A stretch of DNA of 64,000 nt, taken from Przewalskia tangutica. Its lineage: Eukaryota; Streptophyta; Magnoliopsida; Solanales; Solanaceae. Numbering within the stretch: position 1 is the first letter of the stretch; each line of letters opens with the position of its first letter. Below the pieces are notes generated by a model, which searched no databases, had not been told where the DNA came from, and saw only the letters and a program-made list of their open reading frames with translations. Below are positions 23,061-36,642 of the stretch, in pieces. The stretch covers positions 1,798,001 to 1,862,000 of the forward strand of contig JAQGDG010000036.1 in the NCBI GenBank assembly GCA_029844215.1. Reading direction: 5' to 3'. The position numbers and the translations under genes are program-made.

Positions 23061-26000
23061 CTCCATTTGTCACGACCCGAACCCGGGCCCATGACTGGTG
23101 CCTTTCCCCGGGCACCCAAGTAGACATACATCAGAGTAATCAGCGGAACATAAAACAAGACATGGAATAACAAGAAGTGTAAAACAGTAATCTGAGAAAA
23201 CTTGCCCTTCGGCATATATATAAATCAACTTAAAACCGAACAGTTACATCCCATTACAACTCGCCACAACAAGATTACTGCACTCTAAGAATGATATGAC
23301 AACAATGGCGGGCGGGGCCGCCATACCCCGAATGTAAATACCTACAACGGCGGACTATACCATCGATAAGCCTCCGAGAAACGGAGCTTCCCAAAACGCT
23401 GAATCGCGATCCTAAGAGCGAGGATCAACATCGGTGTACTCTACTGCGGCATGAACGCAGCCCCCCGAAGGAGGTCAGTACAACAGGTACCAAGTATGTG
23501 AAACTAAAAATACTGTAAATGAAATCATAGTAGTCTATATAAAACAGGAGACATGTATGATAACCAAACTACAGTTCACAATAAATAAGCAGTCATGTCA
23601 AGTCAGGGACTCACGCCCTCAAAGTCATCACTTCACATATCACTATGGGTCTCACGCCCATAACATCAATCATGCCCGTGGAATACCTTCCTCACTGCCG
23701 GCAGTCTATGATATTAAAGCACCAAGGAATACACATGAACACCAGGTCCCACCTGTGTCATAATAAAACCGTCACGGTAAGTGCGAAGGCATAGCCGATT
23801 ACTAACACCTACAGACTAACAAGGTCATAAATCAGATCAAGATCTGCTCTGCATCGCCACATGATCGCCGCCACACGCGCGCAGATCAAATGTGCGCGTC
23901 TAGCCAGAATTTCCGCGACTCGCATAGGCCAACCTCATAGGCGCATGAGGTATTCCTCGCATCGAGGGTAGCTACTCCGCGTCCGCTGGACTCGCGATCG
24001 CGTGGCCACATAGACCGCATGACCATAAAGGTCGACACTAACTGGAACTCGTAGCTCGCATAGGTCCGGGACCCGCGTAGGTATCCTCGAATCATAGTCA
24101 CACATCGCCTGAGTATTACCCGCATGGAGGCGACAACCTCCGGATCAAGTCGAGGTGAGTGGTACAATACCAACATAACGGCCGATCGTTAAACAACTTA
24201 AGCGCAATCGAGGAAAACCTCGTTACACAATCATCACAAGATACTAACACACGTAGCATCCTAGCGTGAGTACTTATCAAATCAACAAGAAAGTATTACA
24301 AGATTATCACAAACCAACACAATCAAGTTATTCACACAAGGTACTTTCTACTATATGATTAACAAGATCGGTTTTTATCCCCAAAGTACTTTATACATTA
24401 ACTCGTTAAAAGATCCGCTTCTTTCACAAAAGTCACACAATACACGTAGTATAAAAATAGAGTGACTATCTTTTTAAGTAAACCAAAACACTTCCTTTTG
24501 TAAAATCAAGTAACAACATTATTTTCCAAACGTTCAAGTTTGCCTAATTTCAAATGCTCAAGTTTCTCATTTTCGAAAGGTTTCGTAGTTCATAGTTTTA
24601 ATCACTTAATGATGTAATTCTCCTTTAAAACAATTGAGAAACATATACCTTATATGTGAGTAGGTTATTCTTGTTTATATCAATCTTATAACAACAGCCA
24701 TGATCTAGGAAATGTAATATCATTTTGTCTCATCTTAGCTTCTATGCATGGAGGTTTCTACCGGTTTTATTAATACTTGATTAGTCAATACATTTCCCTT
24801 TATTAGCGCTTACGTGGTCTGCTCGATACTTATTCGATTTCAAATCGAAAACATTATTCCTTTAAAAAACCAAGTACTCATTACTCACGAATGAGGTTTC
24901 ACACTTTTTAACAAAATTCAATTAAGTCAAGTCTCTTATCTTTTAAGATCAAGTCTCTTAACTTCTAAAAATCAAGAAACCATTCTTTTACTTCTCTTGC
25001 CGTTATACCTAACTTCCCATAAAGCTAGTATAACTCTTAAGCTTTTAAAACCAAGTATTACTCTTGGTAAAAATGATTCATGATTCTTTGAAATACTTCA
25101 AGATTACGCAGCTTAAGTCAAAAGACATTGCCGTAATTATTATTCAGCTTAAGTCAAAAGACATTGCCATAATTATTATTCAGTTAACACACGTACGTCT
25201 ACCGTACTATATATACTTTAAAATATCATGCTCAAGAGTATAGAAAGAATCACATACCTCGCGACGATTATCGACCATTAGCAAAACGCTCCAAAGTATC
25301 AGAGTCCCGCTAGCCTTTTCCACCCTCCGAGTAGAATACGCTACTCGCGATTTCAACCTATAACGGTTATACAAGTCTATCAAAGTCTAGACTACTCGGT
25401 AGAATAAATCTAGATACAAGATTCTACAAAAATTGACAAAGACTTCCTTACCCGCCAAACTTCACAAGTCTTCAGAATACAGTCTATGTAAGTAGATTCA
25501 ATTCTCTTCTTATATACTTTCCTTGTATATACCTTATACTTAATTCTTATACTTCAATAGTATATACTCAATTACAAAAGGGAGACAAGATATTTACCTC
25601 GATAAGCCCAAAATTATCCAAGTTTAAATGTCGATACTGAGCAACGTTTAGCTCCTACTCTGGGTGCTCCAACCCGCTCCAAACAACCCTTAGAAGTTCT
25701 ACGCCACTTCTACTTAATACTTCAACTGTGTTATACCCCGTATTTCCAGAGTATGTACGTGAGGGCGTACGTATAAAAATTTAAGCCTTAAGGTGTCACG
25801 ACCCGAACCCGGGCCCGTGACTGGTGCCTTACCCCGGGCACCCTAGTGATACAACATCAGAGAAAAACCAGCGGAAATAAAACTTAAACATTTAAATAGA
25901 CATGGATCAAGATAAAGAAAATAGACCAACCAAAACGGTTGCCTTTCAACAGATATATATATATAGACATTTGAACAGTTACAATCCTTACAACCCCGCT

Positions 26001-26459
26001 TGCAATAAAGGACCTCTAAGATTTTTGCAACAACTATGACGGGACTGGGCCCCGCCATACCCCTGAATGTACAAGAACCTACAGACTCAGTGTAACATAC
26101 CAAAGATAAGCCTCAGAAGGAACGGAGCTTCCCAAAACGCTGAAAGGTGATCCTAAAAGCGGGGATCGACAGACGACTCTACTGCGGCAGATGAACGCAG
26201 CTCGAAGGAGGTCAAGATAACAGTACCAAGTATGTGAAATCAGAAATATCAGAATGAAATCATATCGATCATATAAAGCAAGAGACATGTATGATAACCA
26301 AACTACAAGACACCACATATAAACAAATATATCAAGTCGTGACTCACGCCTCCAAATCATCACTGCGCCCGTGGAATTCTTCCTCACCGCGGCGGCATGA
26401 TATAACAACACCAAGGAGTATATGTGAACACGTGTCCTACTGTGTCAAAAACCGTCTGG

Positions 26460-26880
26460 GGCAAGTATAACTACCGATCCGACCGTACCAATAATATTGT
26501 ACAACCATATCATGGTCGACACGCGGCAAGTGCAATAGCCTCCACCGGCTCCACCGCGCCTAATGGCGACGGGGCAAGTGAATCGCTACGCACTGATCAC
26601 AACCGTAAGTCACGAAGCTCATCCAACATCGACTCGCGGCCGACACGCGGCGTGTGCAATAACCTATACCAGATCCACCTGCATCACGTAGCTGACGGGG
26701 GCAAGTAAACTGGCTACGCACCCTATCACAACCTTAAGTCACGATACTTCGCCGCGAAGCTGACACGTGGCAGGTGCAATAACCTATACCAGATCCATCT
26801 GCGTCACGTAGCTGACGAGGGCAAGTAAACAGGCTACGCACCCGATCACAACCGTAAGTCACGATACTTCGCCATAAATA
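26460..26880 (-). repeat. Tandem array in solo LTR C
   Basis: Three or four units of roughly 110-120 bp contain 'gacacg.ggc..gtgcaata', 'gggcaagtaaac.ggctacg' and 'accgtaagtcacga'. It occupies the same relative LTR place as the different arrays of A, H and F. Confidence 0.75.
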
Positions 26881-27126
26881 ACCATAATGGTCACATGTCC
26901 ACATCATCGGTGTAGACATGCCCATGTAATAATAATAATGGGCGCACTGCGGAATCTTCCGCGTCACCGCCAGACGCCCAAGTAAGTTCTCAACAAGTCA
27001 ACCGGCCCTCCATCGAGAGACGCGGTGGAATAGAAACACAATTCTTGCACAACAAAGACTATCTCAATAAGCATAGGCAAGTTACCCAACAACAAGCATA
27101 GGCAAGTTACACAACAACAAGCATAG

Positions 27127-30100
27127 TGTTATACCCCGTATTTTCAGAGTATGTACGTATGGACGTACGTAGAAAATTCGAACTTGAGATAAAGTGCTTG
27201 GCCGAAATTATTTTTGTGCACAAGTGCCGAAAAGAGTCATTTTCCACAAACGTTTCCACAGCCTTTGTAGGAAAATTCCGGCTATGTCATTTATTATTTT
27301 TACGATTTTTCCGAGAGACGAAACATTTTGGACCAATCGAGGGCTTACGTGTCACCCTTAGGTGTCCAAGGTTGGACGAAATTTCCTTGGTGGAAGCTTT
27401 CAGGCTTGCACGTTTTTCATCTTTTGTACCTAAAATGTTTGGTCAATGTTTGTGAGATATTTTGTGGAGTGGATGACCAAGTGGGACCCACACAACACAT
27501 GGCTTAATCTTCACCTTACACTTGCCTACCACTTGGCTCAATCTTGGCCTTTGAGTGCCCTATAAATACCCCTTAGTTGATGAGTTATTTCATCCACACT
27601 TGAGCAAATTCCTAGACTCAAACACTCCTCCTCAGAGTTGTCTCGCCCAACTCCTCCCCTTGAGTGGCCTTTTGGCCGAGAGCAACCCCTAGCCTAGTTG
27701 TGCTAGTCGAAATACTACCCTTGGTAGAGAAATACTCTTCAAGTATTGTTATAATACCCAAATACTTTAGCCTAAATACCTTGTAGTATTTCCAAAGTAC
27801 CCTCTATACGAAAGCCCTAAAATACTATTATACGTCCCTTTAGCCTCTAAACGAAACCCTAAGGAAAATCTCCATGGTTAGTTGGAGTAGTTTGTAGAAG
27901 TTGGTTAGAACTTCTGGGTAGTTTGGAGCGGGTTGGGCGCTGAGTGGAGCTAAACGATTGCCCAGATCGACTTTTTTACTTGGATAATTATGGGCTTATT
28001 GAGGTAAATATCTTGTCCTCTATTGTAATTGGAAATTACATATTGTTAGAATATATAGTTGAAGTATACTATATATAGAATCAACGTAGTTATTGGCAAT
28101 GTCTTTTGACTTAAGCTTGATAATACTTACGCAATGTCTTGCGACTTAAGCTGTATTTAAAGAAGATTACCGAATCAGAATTACTTAGGGATGTACACAG
28201 AGACTTGTGAAGTAGTACCGTGGAGTAGAATTGTACCCGTAGGGTTAGATATAACCCCGGTTGGCTTGGCAGCCTCGATAGAGGAGGAGATTTACGCCAT
28301 TTGGGGAGAGTCTTCGAATTTTCGTAGAATGTTCTACGAAGAGACCTTGTGTTAATAAGCGCCAGTGGCCTTATAGGTGGAAGTACTATGCGTGCGCGAT
28401 CTACTTGGCTTAGGAGTAGCCAGCGGTTTGAGGTACTTGGAGCATTTTGCTATTAGTCGATAATCGTCGCAGGTATGTGAACCTCTTCCTATCTCTTCTA
28501 GCATGATATGTGAACTATGTAGTACGGTGACGCATACGTGCTAAATGTATGTGATTGGTTTAAACATAAAGTGTTATAACGACTTTATGGGAAGTTGGTT
28601 ATAAACTTTATGTTGGTAAGAAAATACATGTGGTTTTTAAAAGGTAATCGATTTGAACTATAAGCGGCTTGTTATGTGTTAATAAAGAACTTGAAGTATT
28701 TCAAAGATTTTGAATCATTTTGAAAGAAGAAGTAATACTTGGTTTTTGAAAACTTAAGAGTTATACTAGCTTTATGGGAAGTTAGGTATAACGGCTTAAG
28801 AATGTTTTAATGATTTTGGAAATCGAATGTGTATCGACAAACCATCGCGAGCGTTAATAAAAGGAAATGTTTTGACTAATTAAGTATTATTAAAACCAAG
28901 AGAAACTTCCATCCGCATAAGCTAAGATGAGACAAAATGATATTTCCTAGATCATGGTCACGTAATAAGATTGTTATAAACAAGAATATCCTACTCACAT
29001 ATAAGACTTATGTTTCTCGATAGTGTTAAGGAGAATTATATTCTCAAATGAATAAGACTATGAACTACGAACCCTTTCTAAAATGAGAAACTTGAACATT
29101 GGAAATTAGGCAAACTTGATCATTGGAAAAGAATGTTGCTACTTGATTTTACAAAGAGAAGTAATTGATTTACTTTAAAAGTATAGTCACTCTATTTTAT
29201 ACTACGTATCATTGTGTGACATTGTGAAAGTAACGATCTTTTAAAGAGTTAATGTATGAAGTACTTTGGGGATAAAAACCCGATTTTGTTAATCATATAG
29301 TAAGGTACCTTGTGTGAACAACTTGATTGTATTGGTTTGTGATAGCCTTGTAATACTTTCTTGATTGCGTTGATAAGTAAACGCGTGTTGGGATGCTACG
29401 TGTTAGTATCTTGTGATGTTTGTGAAGCGAGTTTCTTGATTGCGCTTATTAACTATCACGTTATGATAGTATTGTGGCATTCATCTCTTGAGATGATTCC
29501 GGTTGCCCTCCACGCGGGTAGACTCAGCGGTCGATGGACCTATGATTCGAGAATACCCACGCAGTCCCGGGCCTATGCGAGCTACGGTAGTTCCGTGTTA
29601 GCCAGACGCCTTTATGGGCACGCGTCCACGTGGCTACGCGGATCGAAGTCGGTGACGACGCCGGAGTAGCTACCCTCGACGCGGGAATACCTCATGCGGG
29701 CGATGAGATTGGCCTATCGCGAGTCGCGGAGTTCCAGGTTAGACGCGCATATTGATATCTGCGCAAGTGGCCGCCTTTGATCATGTGACGGCCTAGACAG
29801 ATCTTATGATACGATTCATGACCTTGTTGGTACTGTAGGTTTTAGTAGCTCGGCTATGCCTTCAGACTTACCCCGCATGATTTTATTATGACACGTGGGA
29901 CCCGTGTTCATGTGTGTTCCTGGTGCTTTTATATCATGCATCGCCAGTGGCGAAGGTATTCCACGCACGATTGATGTGGTGGGCCCGAGACCCATTGTTA
30001 TACTTGAGTGATGACTGAGGTGTGAGTCCCTAACTTGACATGACCGCTTTATTGTAAATCTGTAGTTTGGTTATCATACATGTCTCCCGCTTTATATGAT

Positions 30101-30566
30101 CGCTATGATTTCATTTACGATATGTATTTTCGCCACATACTCTGCACTGCCAGATCGACCTCGGCCGCGTTCATGCCGCAGTTGAGGTACACCGCCGTTG
30201 ATCCTAGCTCTCGTGGTCACGCTTGCCGTTGGGAAGCTCCGCTTCTCGAGGCTTATCAGTGGTATAGTCCGCCGCCGTAAGTGTTTACATTCGGGGTTTG
30301 GCGGGGCCCGCCCCGCCATTGTTGTCGTATCATTCTTAGAGGTCCGTAGTAACGCTGTGGCCGGGTTTGTAAAAAGGATTAAACTGCTCATGTTGAAAAA
30401 GTTGCTATTTATATATATACCAAGGTAACCGCTTTTGGTTGCTTTGTCTTCTTATTTCACCGTCTTATTACACCGTTTCATGTATTGTCTTTATGTTCCA
30501 TCGATTACTCGATGTATGTCTACTGGGTGCCCGGTAAGGCACGGCCACGCCCGAACGGTCGTGACA
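27127..30566 (+). mobile_element. Element B 5' LTR
   Basis: The LTR is 3440 bp. The TATA box (27561-27568) lies 435 bp in. The leader carries two 'gacttaagc' repeats near 28105-28150, CTTTATGGGAAGTT hairpins near 28585 and 28765, and an array of 'cgcgggtagactc' / 'tatgcgagctacg' units around 29510-29730. The 3' end near 30530-30566 has several short deletions in G/C runs relative to the B 3' LTR. Confidence 0.9.
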
Positions 30567-30570
30567 AAAG

Positions 30571-30582
30571 TGGTATCGAGCG
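30571..30582 (+). other. Primer-binding site of element B
   Basis: TGGTATCGAGCG lies four bases after the LTR. It carries the same CAGAG-to-CGAG change as element A relative to the intact initiator-Met-tRNA match. Confidence 0.85.
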
Positions 30583-30771
30583 ATTAATCCTCTGAAAGTG
30601 TCTACGCATCAGTATCCAAGAGAGTCTTGATTATCGGTGTGTTGTGCACCACGCCAATAATCGCGAGGCTATAGGATATTTAGGATTGGTTTCTATTCTT
30701 CTCACTCGAGATCGTGCCTTAGAGCCGTGGTTGTAAGTTGGACCTCCGACGAAATTATTTCCCTTATCGTT

Positions 30772-31380
30772 ATGCCTCCGCAGAGGCAACCCGCCCAGAG
30801 GCGGCAAACGGCGGAGCCGCGAGTAGAGTTCGGCGTGGCGAGGCACAGCCCAATCATTACCTAGGTAGTGCTTCATTCGGGAGTTCTGCGACGCCACTAG
30901 CCCCAAAGCAGAGTTTAGTTCGCGGCAGCAGCGCTTCATCGCGCCATGATATATGAACCTTCGCCCACGATCGAACAGAGAATTTAGATCGCAAAGAGGC
31001 GACCACATTAGCTATAGATTTGGCTACCGAGAGTATACCATGTACCATGAGTCTTGAGGACTATCTAAAAGAGGGTTGTGCAAGAGTAATTCTTGATTAG
31101 GCTTGAGCATGGCCTCGTATCTGCTTATGCGCAAAGAGCCGAGACGTGTAGAGATCGTGTTAACGAAGGACACCGTAAGAGGCCAGAGCAAGGTCCTTTG
31201 GTAACTTTCGAGACAAGTCGCCTCACCAGTAGATTAGATATGCACATCCGCCAGCGCAGAGTGGTCCTCCACAGACAGACATTCGGAGTATGCAGGAGTT
31301 GGTCAGAACTCCAGGGCTTCCGGTCACGTGATGCACGTCATCCCGAGAATGTCGTCTTTTAGTTGGTACTTGTTGCACTG
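30772..31380 (+). pseudogene. gag: Element B gag remnant
   Basis: The reading starts at MPP (30772). It is arginine-rich at the start and has an open stretch at 31093-31362 with AYAQRAETCRDRVN and the glutamine/arginine-rich tail that precedes the zinc knuckle in these Gags. The closest relative in the window is the gag of element E (AYAQQAEKRGDRRVN), not that of A. The central capsid-like region is shortened as in E. Frames are broken in several places. A clear CCHC knuckle could not be read. Confidence 0.65.
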
Positions 31381-32510
31381 CCGCCGTACCATGTGTCGAG
31401 AGAGTGTCCTTGCAGGAGGACTTAGCCTTGTGTTTGGTGGGTAGTTCGTCATTTTCTTAGCTGCGCCTACAGGCGTGTTTGATTAGAACGACTAAGGAGT
31501 GAAGCGAAGAGATATAGATATATCTTTAACCCTCAGAGGTCAGATGTGTGATAAGGTGAGTATACTTTAAGTGCTTTGTTCGATAGCGGTGTGTTAGTTG
31601 TGTTTAGAATCATGGTGGGTTAACCGAGTAAGATTTTGGGGATAGAAAAGGTGTGAGCCTTAGAATGTTTACGTAAAGACCTTAGAGGTAAGGCCATCTC
31701 GTAAAGGTGTAGTATTATGTTTGATCTTATGGAAGTGCATAGCGCACGTGAGTTATGTTTGGGATAGGTCCCAGTAGTGTGGAATGAAAGGGTAGTTGAG
31801 CTAAGAAGACCGCTAGGTTTTCAAACGTGATTAGTGAGATTGTTCGATCGGGAGCTAGTATTATGCGCCGCCGGTCGGGTTGAGTCCACGCCGCGTCAAC
31901 CCGCGCATGTTTGGTGGTGGGGCCAGGTGGTCCCGCCTTGTGGTAGTGGTCACGAGGGTGTTAGGCCCAAGTTTAGTTAACCAACAGACGAACTGCGTGG
32001 ATGCATTCGACCGAGTCGGACCGAGGAGGTCACCGCCTTGTCTTCTAGCAAAGCACCGCTTACTCCAGCATTGTTTTATCGTAAGGTTGTAAGGTCAAGA
32101 CGGTGCCTACCTTCACCTTATGTCGCATGAAGCCCGTGTCAGGGCTATTTTTCGCCTTCTAAAAGTTTACCGTGCAGGTTAAGAACTCAGTGAGTCTCAG
32201 ACCGCATTCGCCTCGCCAGCGCTGGATTTCAGAGTAGTCGTGGGGATTGTTGTCTCCGTGAGGAAGTGTTTAAGCTACCATTTCGGTGTTCTGATATCGC
32301 CAGTGAAGCCTTGTAGGGCGGAAGTGTAAATTGCCGGCCGATTGGTTCGATGTTGGCAAGGTTCGCTTAGTTGGTTCAGCTTGTTCCAGCAGATCCGGAT
32401 AGTGCGGCTTGTCTAGAAGAAGTTCCGCACTCGGAGGAGTTGTGCGGATAATCGGCGATGCTTAGAGTTCAGCCGACGGCCGGTCTTCTTGAAAGTACCA
32501 CCCCGTGGGT
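31381..32510 (+). other. Non-coding interior spacer of element B
   Basis: No domain was recognised. The 'cacgagggtgttaggcccaa' block near 31950 is shared with A, D, E and H. Short ORFs here have no family resemblance. Confidence 0.55.
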
Positions 32511-32519
32511 GTGACGAGT

Positions 32520-32770
32520 TTGGAATACAGAGGAACTTAGCCCGAGTTACTTTGGGCCTTTCGAGTTCATGTGAAGAATAGGCCAGTTGCCTATATGTTA
32601 GCTTTTGCCGTCCGACTTGTGAGGCAAGACGTCCGGCCTTCGTATTGTTATGATCGGAAAGTATCGAGATCCATCCGCAGTGTTCCCACTTAATGATGAC
32701 CACGTTAGAGATAGTAGCCCCAGTTTTGGAACAAGCGACGTAAATGTGGAAAGAGTTCGAGTATACGACA
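32520..32770 (+). pseudogene. Element B eroded integrase C-terminus
   Basis: Traces of the chromovirus GPY/F module remain: a YFGPFEF-like match near 32548-32575, RIGQ near 32580, then RDPSAVFPLNDDHV at about 32662-32705. The last equals the segment before the chromodomain in element F (RDPSRVHPIGDV). No chromodomain follows. It shows that the element descends from a pol-bearing ancestor. Confidence 0.6.
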
Positions 32771-33168
32771 TCCTCGTGGATCGCATGCATCCGTACCATT
32801 TGTTGGGTCGCCGAGCAAGGCTCACGACAAAGTGACAAAGTGGTACCATTTGTCGGGTCGCCGAGAAGGTTAATGCCTCGTGCAAAGTGACAAAGTGGTA
32901 TCTACGATTTATAAAGAGAGAAGCGAGCATGTATGGCGAGCATAGATGCGATCATTTCTTTTATAAAGAGAAGGTGCAAGGAAGTATATTTTAGACCCTG
33001 AGAAGTGTGTCATGATGATTACAGTGTTTCCTCGGACTTTGATGTAAGTATTTACGCAGCTTGTTTCGTGGCGACGTGGCGTGATTGATTCTCGTAAGTA
33101 TAGTAGTGAAGACTATATCGGCGCACGCTTGTTTTGAGATTTAGAAGGAACATTCGACGAATGTTTCT

Positions 33169-33178
33169 AGGAGGAGAA
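33169..33178 (+). other. Polypurine tract of element B
   Basis: AGGAGGAGAA lies directly before the 3' LTR. Confidence 0.85.
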
Positions 33179-36100
33179 TGTTATACCCAGTATTTTGCAG
33201 TATGCACGTATGGACGCACGTAGAAAATTCGAACTTGAGATAAAGTGCTTGGCGAAATTATTTTTGTACAAGTGCTAAAAGAGTCATTTTCCGCTAAACG
33301 TTTCACAGCCTTTGTAGGAAAATTCGCTATGTCATTTATTATTTTTACGGATTTTTCCGAGAGACGAAACATTTTGGACCAATGGAGGCGACATTGTCAC
33401 CCTTAGGTGTCCAAGGTTGGACGAAATTTCCTTGGTGGAAGCTTCTAGGCTTGCACGTTTTTTTCATCTTTTGTGCCTAAAATGTTTGGTCAATGTTTGT
33501 GAGATATTTTGTGGAGTGGATGACCAAGTGGGACCCACACAACACATGGCTTAATCTTCACCTTACACTTGCCTACCACTTGGCTCAATCTTGGCCTTTG
33601 AGTGCCCTATAAATACCCCTTAGTTGATGAGTTATTTCATCCACACTTGAGCAAATTCCTAGACTCAAAACACTCCTCCTCAGCTGTCTCGTCCAACTCC
33701 CTCCCCTTTGAGGGGCCTTTGGCCGAGAGCAACCCCCCCCTAGCCGACTTGTGCTAGACGAAATACTACCCCCCTTGGTAGAAAAATCCTCTTCAAGTAT
33801 TGTTATTAGACCCAAATCCATTAGCCCAAATACCTGGTAGGATTTCCAAAGTACCTCTATACTAAAAGCCGGAAAATACTATTATACGTCCCTTTAGCCT
33901 CTAAACGAAACCCTAAGGAAAATCTCCATGGTTAGTTGGAGTAGTTTGTAGAAGTTGGTTAGAACTTCTAAGGTAGTTTGGAGCGGGTTGGAGCGCCGAG
34001 TCGAGCTAAACGATTGCCCAGATCGACTTTTTTACTTGGATAATTATGGGCTTATTGAGGTAAATATCTTGTCCTCTATTGTAATTGGAAATTACATATT
34101 GTTAGAATATATAGTTGAAGTATACTATATATAGAACCGAACGTAGTTATTGGCAATGTCTTTTGACTTAAGCTGAATAATACTTACTGATGTCTTCGCG
34201 ACTTAAGCCCGTATTTAAAGAAGATTACCGAATCAGAATTACTTAGGTCAGTACATAAGAGACTTGTGAAGTAGTGCAGTGGAGTAGAATTGTACCCTAG
34301 TGGTTAGATGTATAACCCCCGGTTGGCTTGGCAGCCTCGATAGAGGAGGAGATTTACGTTGTTGCGGGAGGTGTTGCCAATTTTCTCGTAGAATGTTCTA
34401 CGAAGAGACCTTGTGTTAATAAGTCACTTGTGGCCTTAAAGGTGGAAGTACTATGCGTGGCGTGATCTACTTGGCTTAGGGAGTATCCGGCGGGTTGAGG
34501 TACTTGGATCATTTTGCTATTAGTCGATAATCGTCGCGAGGTATGTGAACCTCTTCCTATCTCTTCTAGCATGATATGTGTGAACTATGTAGTACGGTGA
34601 CGCGTACGTGCTAAATGTATGTGATTGGTTTAAAACATAAAGTGTTATAACGACTTTATGGGAAGTTGGTTATAACGACTTTATGTTGGTAAGAAAATAC
34701 ATGGTTTTTAAAAGGTTGATTTGATCTATAACTTGCTTGTTATGTGTTAATAAAGAACTTGAAGTATTTCAAAAGATTTTTGAATCATTTTGAAAGAAGA
34801 AGTAATACTTGGTTTTTGAAAAACTTAAGAGTTATACTAGCTTTATGGGAAGTTAGGTATAACGGCTTAAGAATGTTTTACTGATTTTGGAAATCAGAAT
34901 GTGTATCGACAAACCACTGCAGCGTTAATAAAAGGAAATGTTTTGACTAATTAAGTATTATTAAAACCAAGAGAAACTTCCATCTGCATAGAAGCTAAGA
35001 TGAGACAAAATGATATTTCCTAGATCATGGCTGCTGTAATAAGATTGTTATAAACAAGAATATCCTACTCACATATAAGACTTATGTTTCTCAGATAGTG
35101 TTAAGGAGAATTATATTCTCAAATGAATAAGACTATGAACTACGAAACCTTTCTAAAATGAGAAACTTGAACATTGGAAATTAGGCAAACTTGATCATTG
35201 GAAAAGAATGTTGCTACTTGATTTTACAAAGAGAAGTAATTGATTTACTTTAAAAGGATAGTCACTCTATTTTATACTACGTATTGTGTGACATTGTGAA
35301 AGTAACGATCTTTTAAAGAGTTAATGTATGAAGTACTTTGGGGATAAAAACCCGATTTTGTTAATCATATAGAAGGTACCTTGTGTGAACAACTTGATTG
35401 TATTGGTTTGTGATAGCCTTGTAATACTTTCTTGATTGCGTTGATAAGTAAACGTGTTGGGATCTACGTGTGTTAGTATCTTGTGATGTTTGTGTGAAGC
35501 GGTTTCTGATTGTGCTTATTAACTATCATCGTTATGATAGTATTGTGGCATTCATCTCTTGAGATGATTCCGGTTAAGCCCTCCGTCGCGGGTAGACTCA
35601 AAGCGTCGATGGACCTATGATTCGAGAATACCATGCAGTCCCGGCCTATGCGAGCTACGAGAGTTCCGAGTTAGTGTCGTCCCTTATGGGCATGCGTCCA
35701 TGGCCACGCGGATCGCGAAGTCGTGACGATGCCGGAGTAGCTACCCTCGACGCGGGAATACCTCACGGGCCGATGAGATTGGCCTATGCGAGTCGGAGTT
35801 CGAGGTTAGACGCGTACATCGATATCGCGCAAGTGGCCGCTTTGATCATGTGACGGTCTAGACAGATCTTATAATCTGATTCGCGACCTTGTTGGTACTG
35901 GGTGGTTTTAGTAATCGGCTATGCCTTCGATTACCCCGCATAGCTTATTACACAGGTGGGACACGTGTTCATGTGTGTTCCTTGGTGCTTTTATATCATA
36001 GATCGCCAGTGAGAAGGTATTCCACGCACGATTGATGTGGTGCTGAGACCCATTGTTATACTTGAGTGATGACTTGAGGGTGAGTCCCTAACGACATGAT

Positions 36101-36642
36101 CGCTTTGTTGTAAATCGTAGTTTGGTTATCATACATGTCTCTGCTTTATATGATCGCTATGATTTCATTTACGTGATGTATTTTCGTTTCACATACTGCG
36201 GACTGTTGTATCGACCTCCTGGGCCGTTCATGCCGCAGTTGAGGTACACCGCCGTTGATCCTAGCTCGTGGTCACGATTTCAGCGTTTGGGAAGCTCCGT
36301 TTCTCGGAGGCTTATCGGTGGTATAGTCCCATCGCCGTCGTAAGTGTTTACATTCAGGGGTTTGGCGGGGCCCTGTCCCGCCATTGTTGTCGTATCATTC
36401 TTAGAGGTCTGTAGTACTGTTGTGGGCAGGGTTTGTAAAAAGGATTAAACTGTTCATGTTGAAAAAGTTGCTATTTATATATACTGAAGGTAACCGTTTT
36501 TGGTTAGCCTGTCTTCTTATTTCACTGTCTTATTACACTGGTTTCATGTATTGTCTTTATGTTCCGCTGATTACTCTGATGTATGTCTACTTGGGTGCCC
36601 GGGGTAAGGCACCGGTCACGGGCCCCGGAACGGGTCGTGACA
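33179..36642 (+). mobile_element. Element B 3' LTR
   Basis: The LTR is 3464 bp with its TATA box at 33608-33615. The clean end (ggtcacgggccccgg...gggtcgtgaca) contrasts with the shortened end of the 5' LTR of the same element. It holds the TGGCGGG/CCCGCCA hairpin near 36363-36384. Confidence 0.92.

Larger units (their letters stand above)
27127..36642 (+). mobile_element. Element B: complete non-autonomous LTR retrotransposon
   Basis: Both LTRs (3440 and 3464 bp), a primer site and a polypurine tract are present, and the target duplication is CATAG (27122-27126 and 36643-36647). The interior is 30567-33178 (2612 bp). It has a gag remnant, a spacer and an eroded integrase C-terminus, without protease, RT or RNase H. 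The element inserted into solo LTR C and is the innermost and youngest layer of the G-E-D-C-B stack. Confidence 0.93.

Noticed and set aside
32413..32930. Reverse-strand frames of 110-141 codons in element B
   Set aside because: They are antisense to the eroded integrase C-terminus, which explains the conservation. No domain is seen on this strand.
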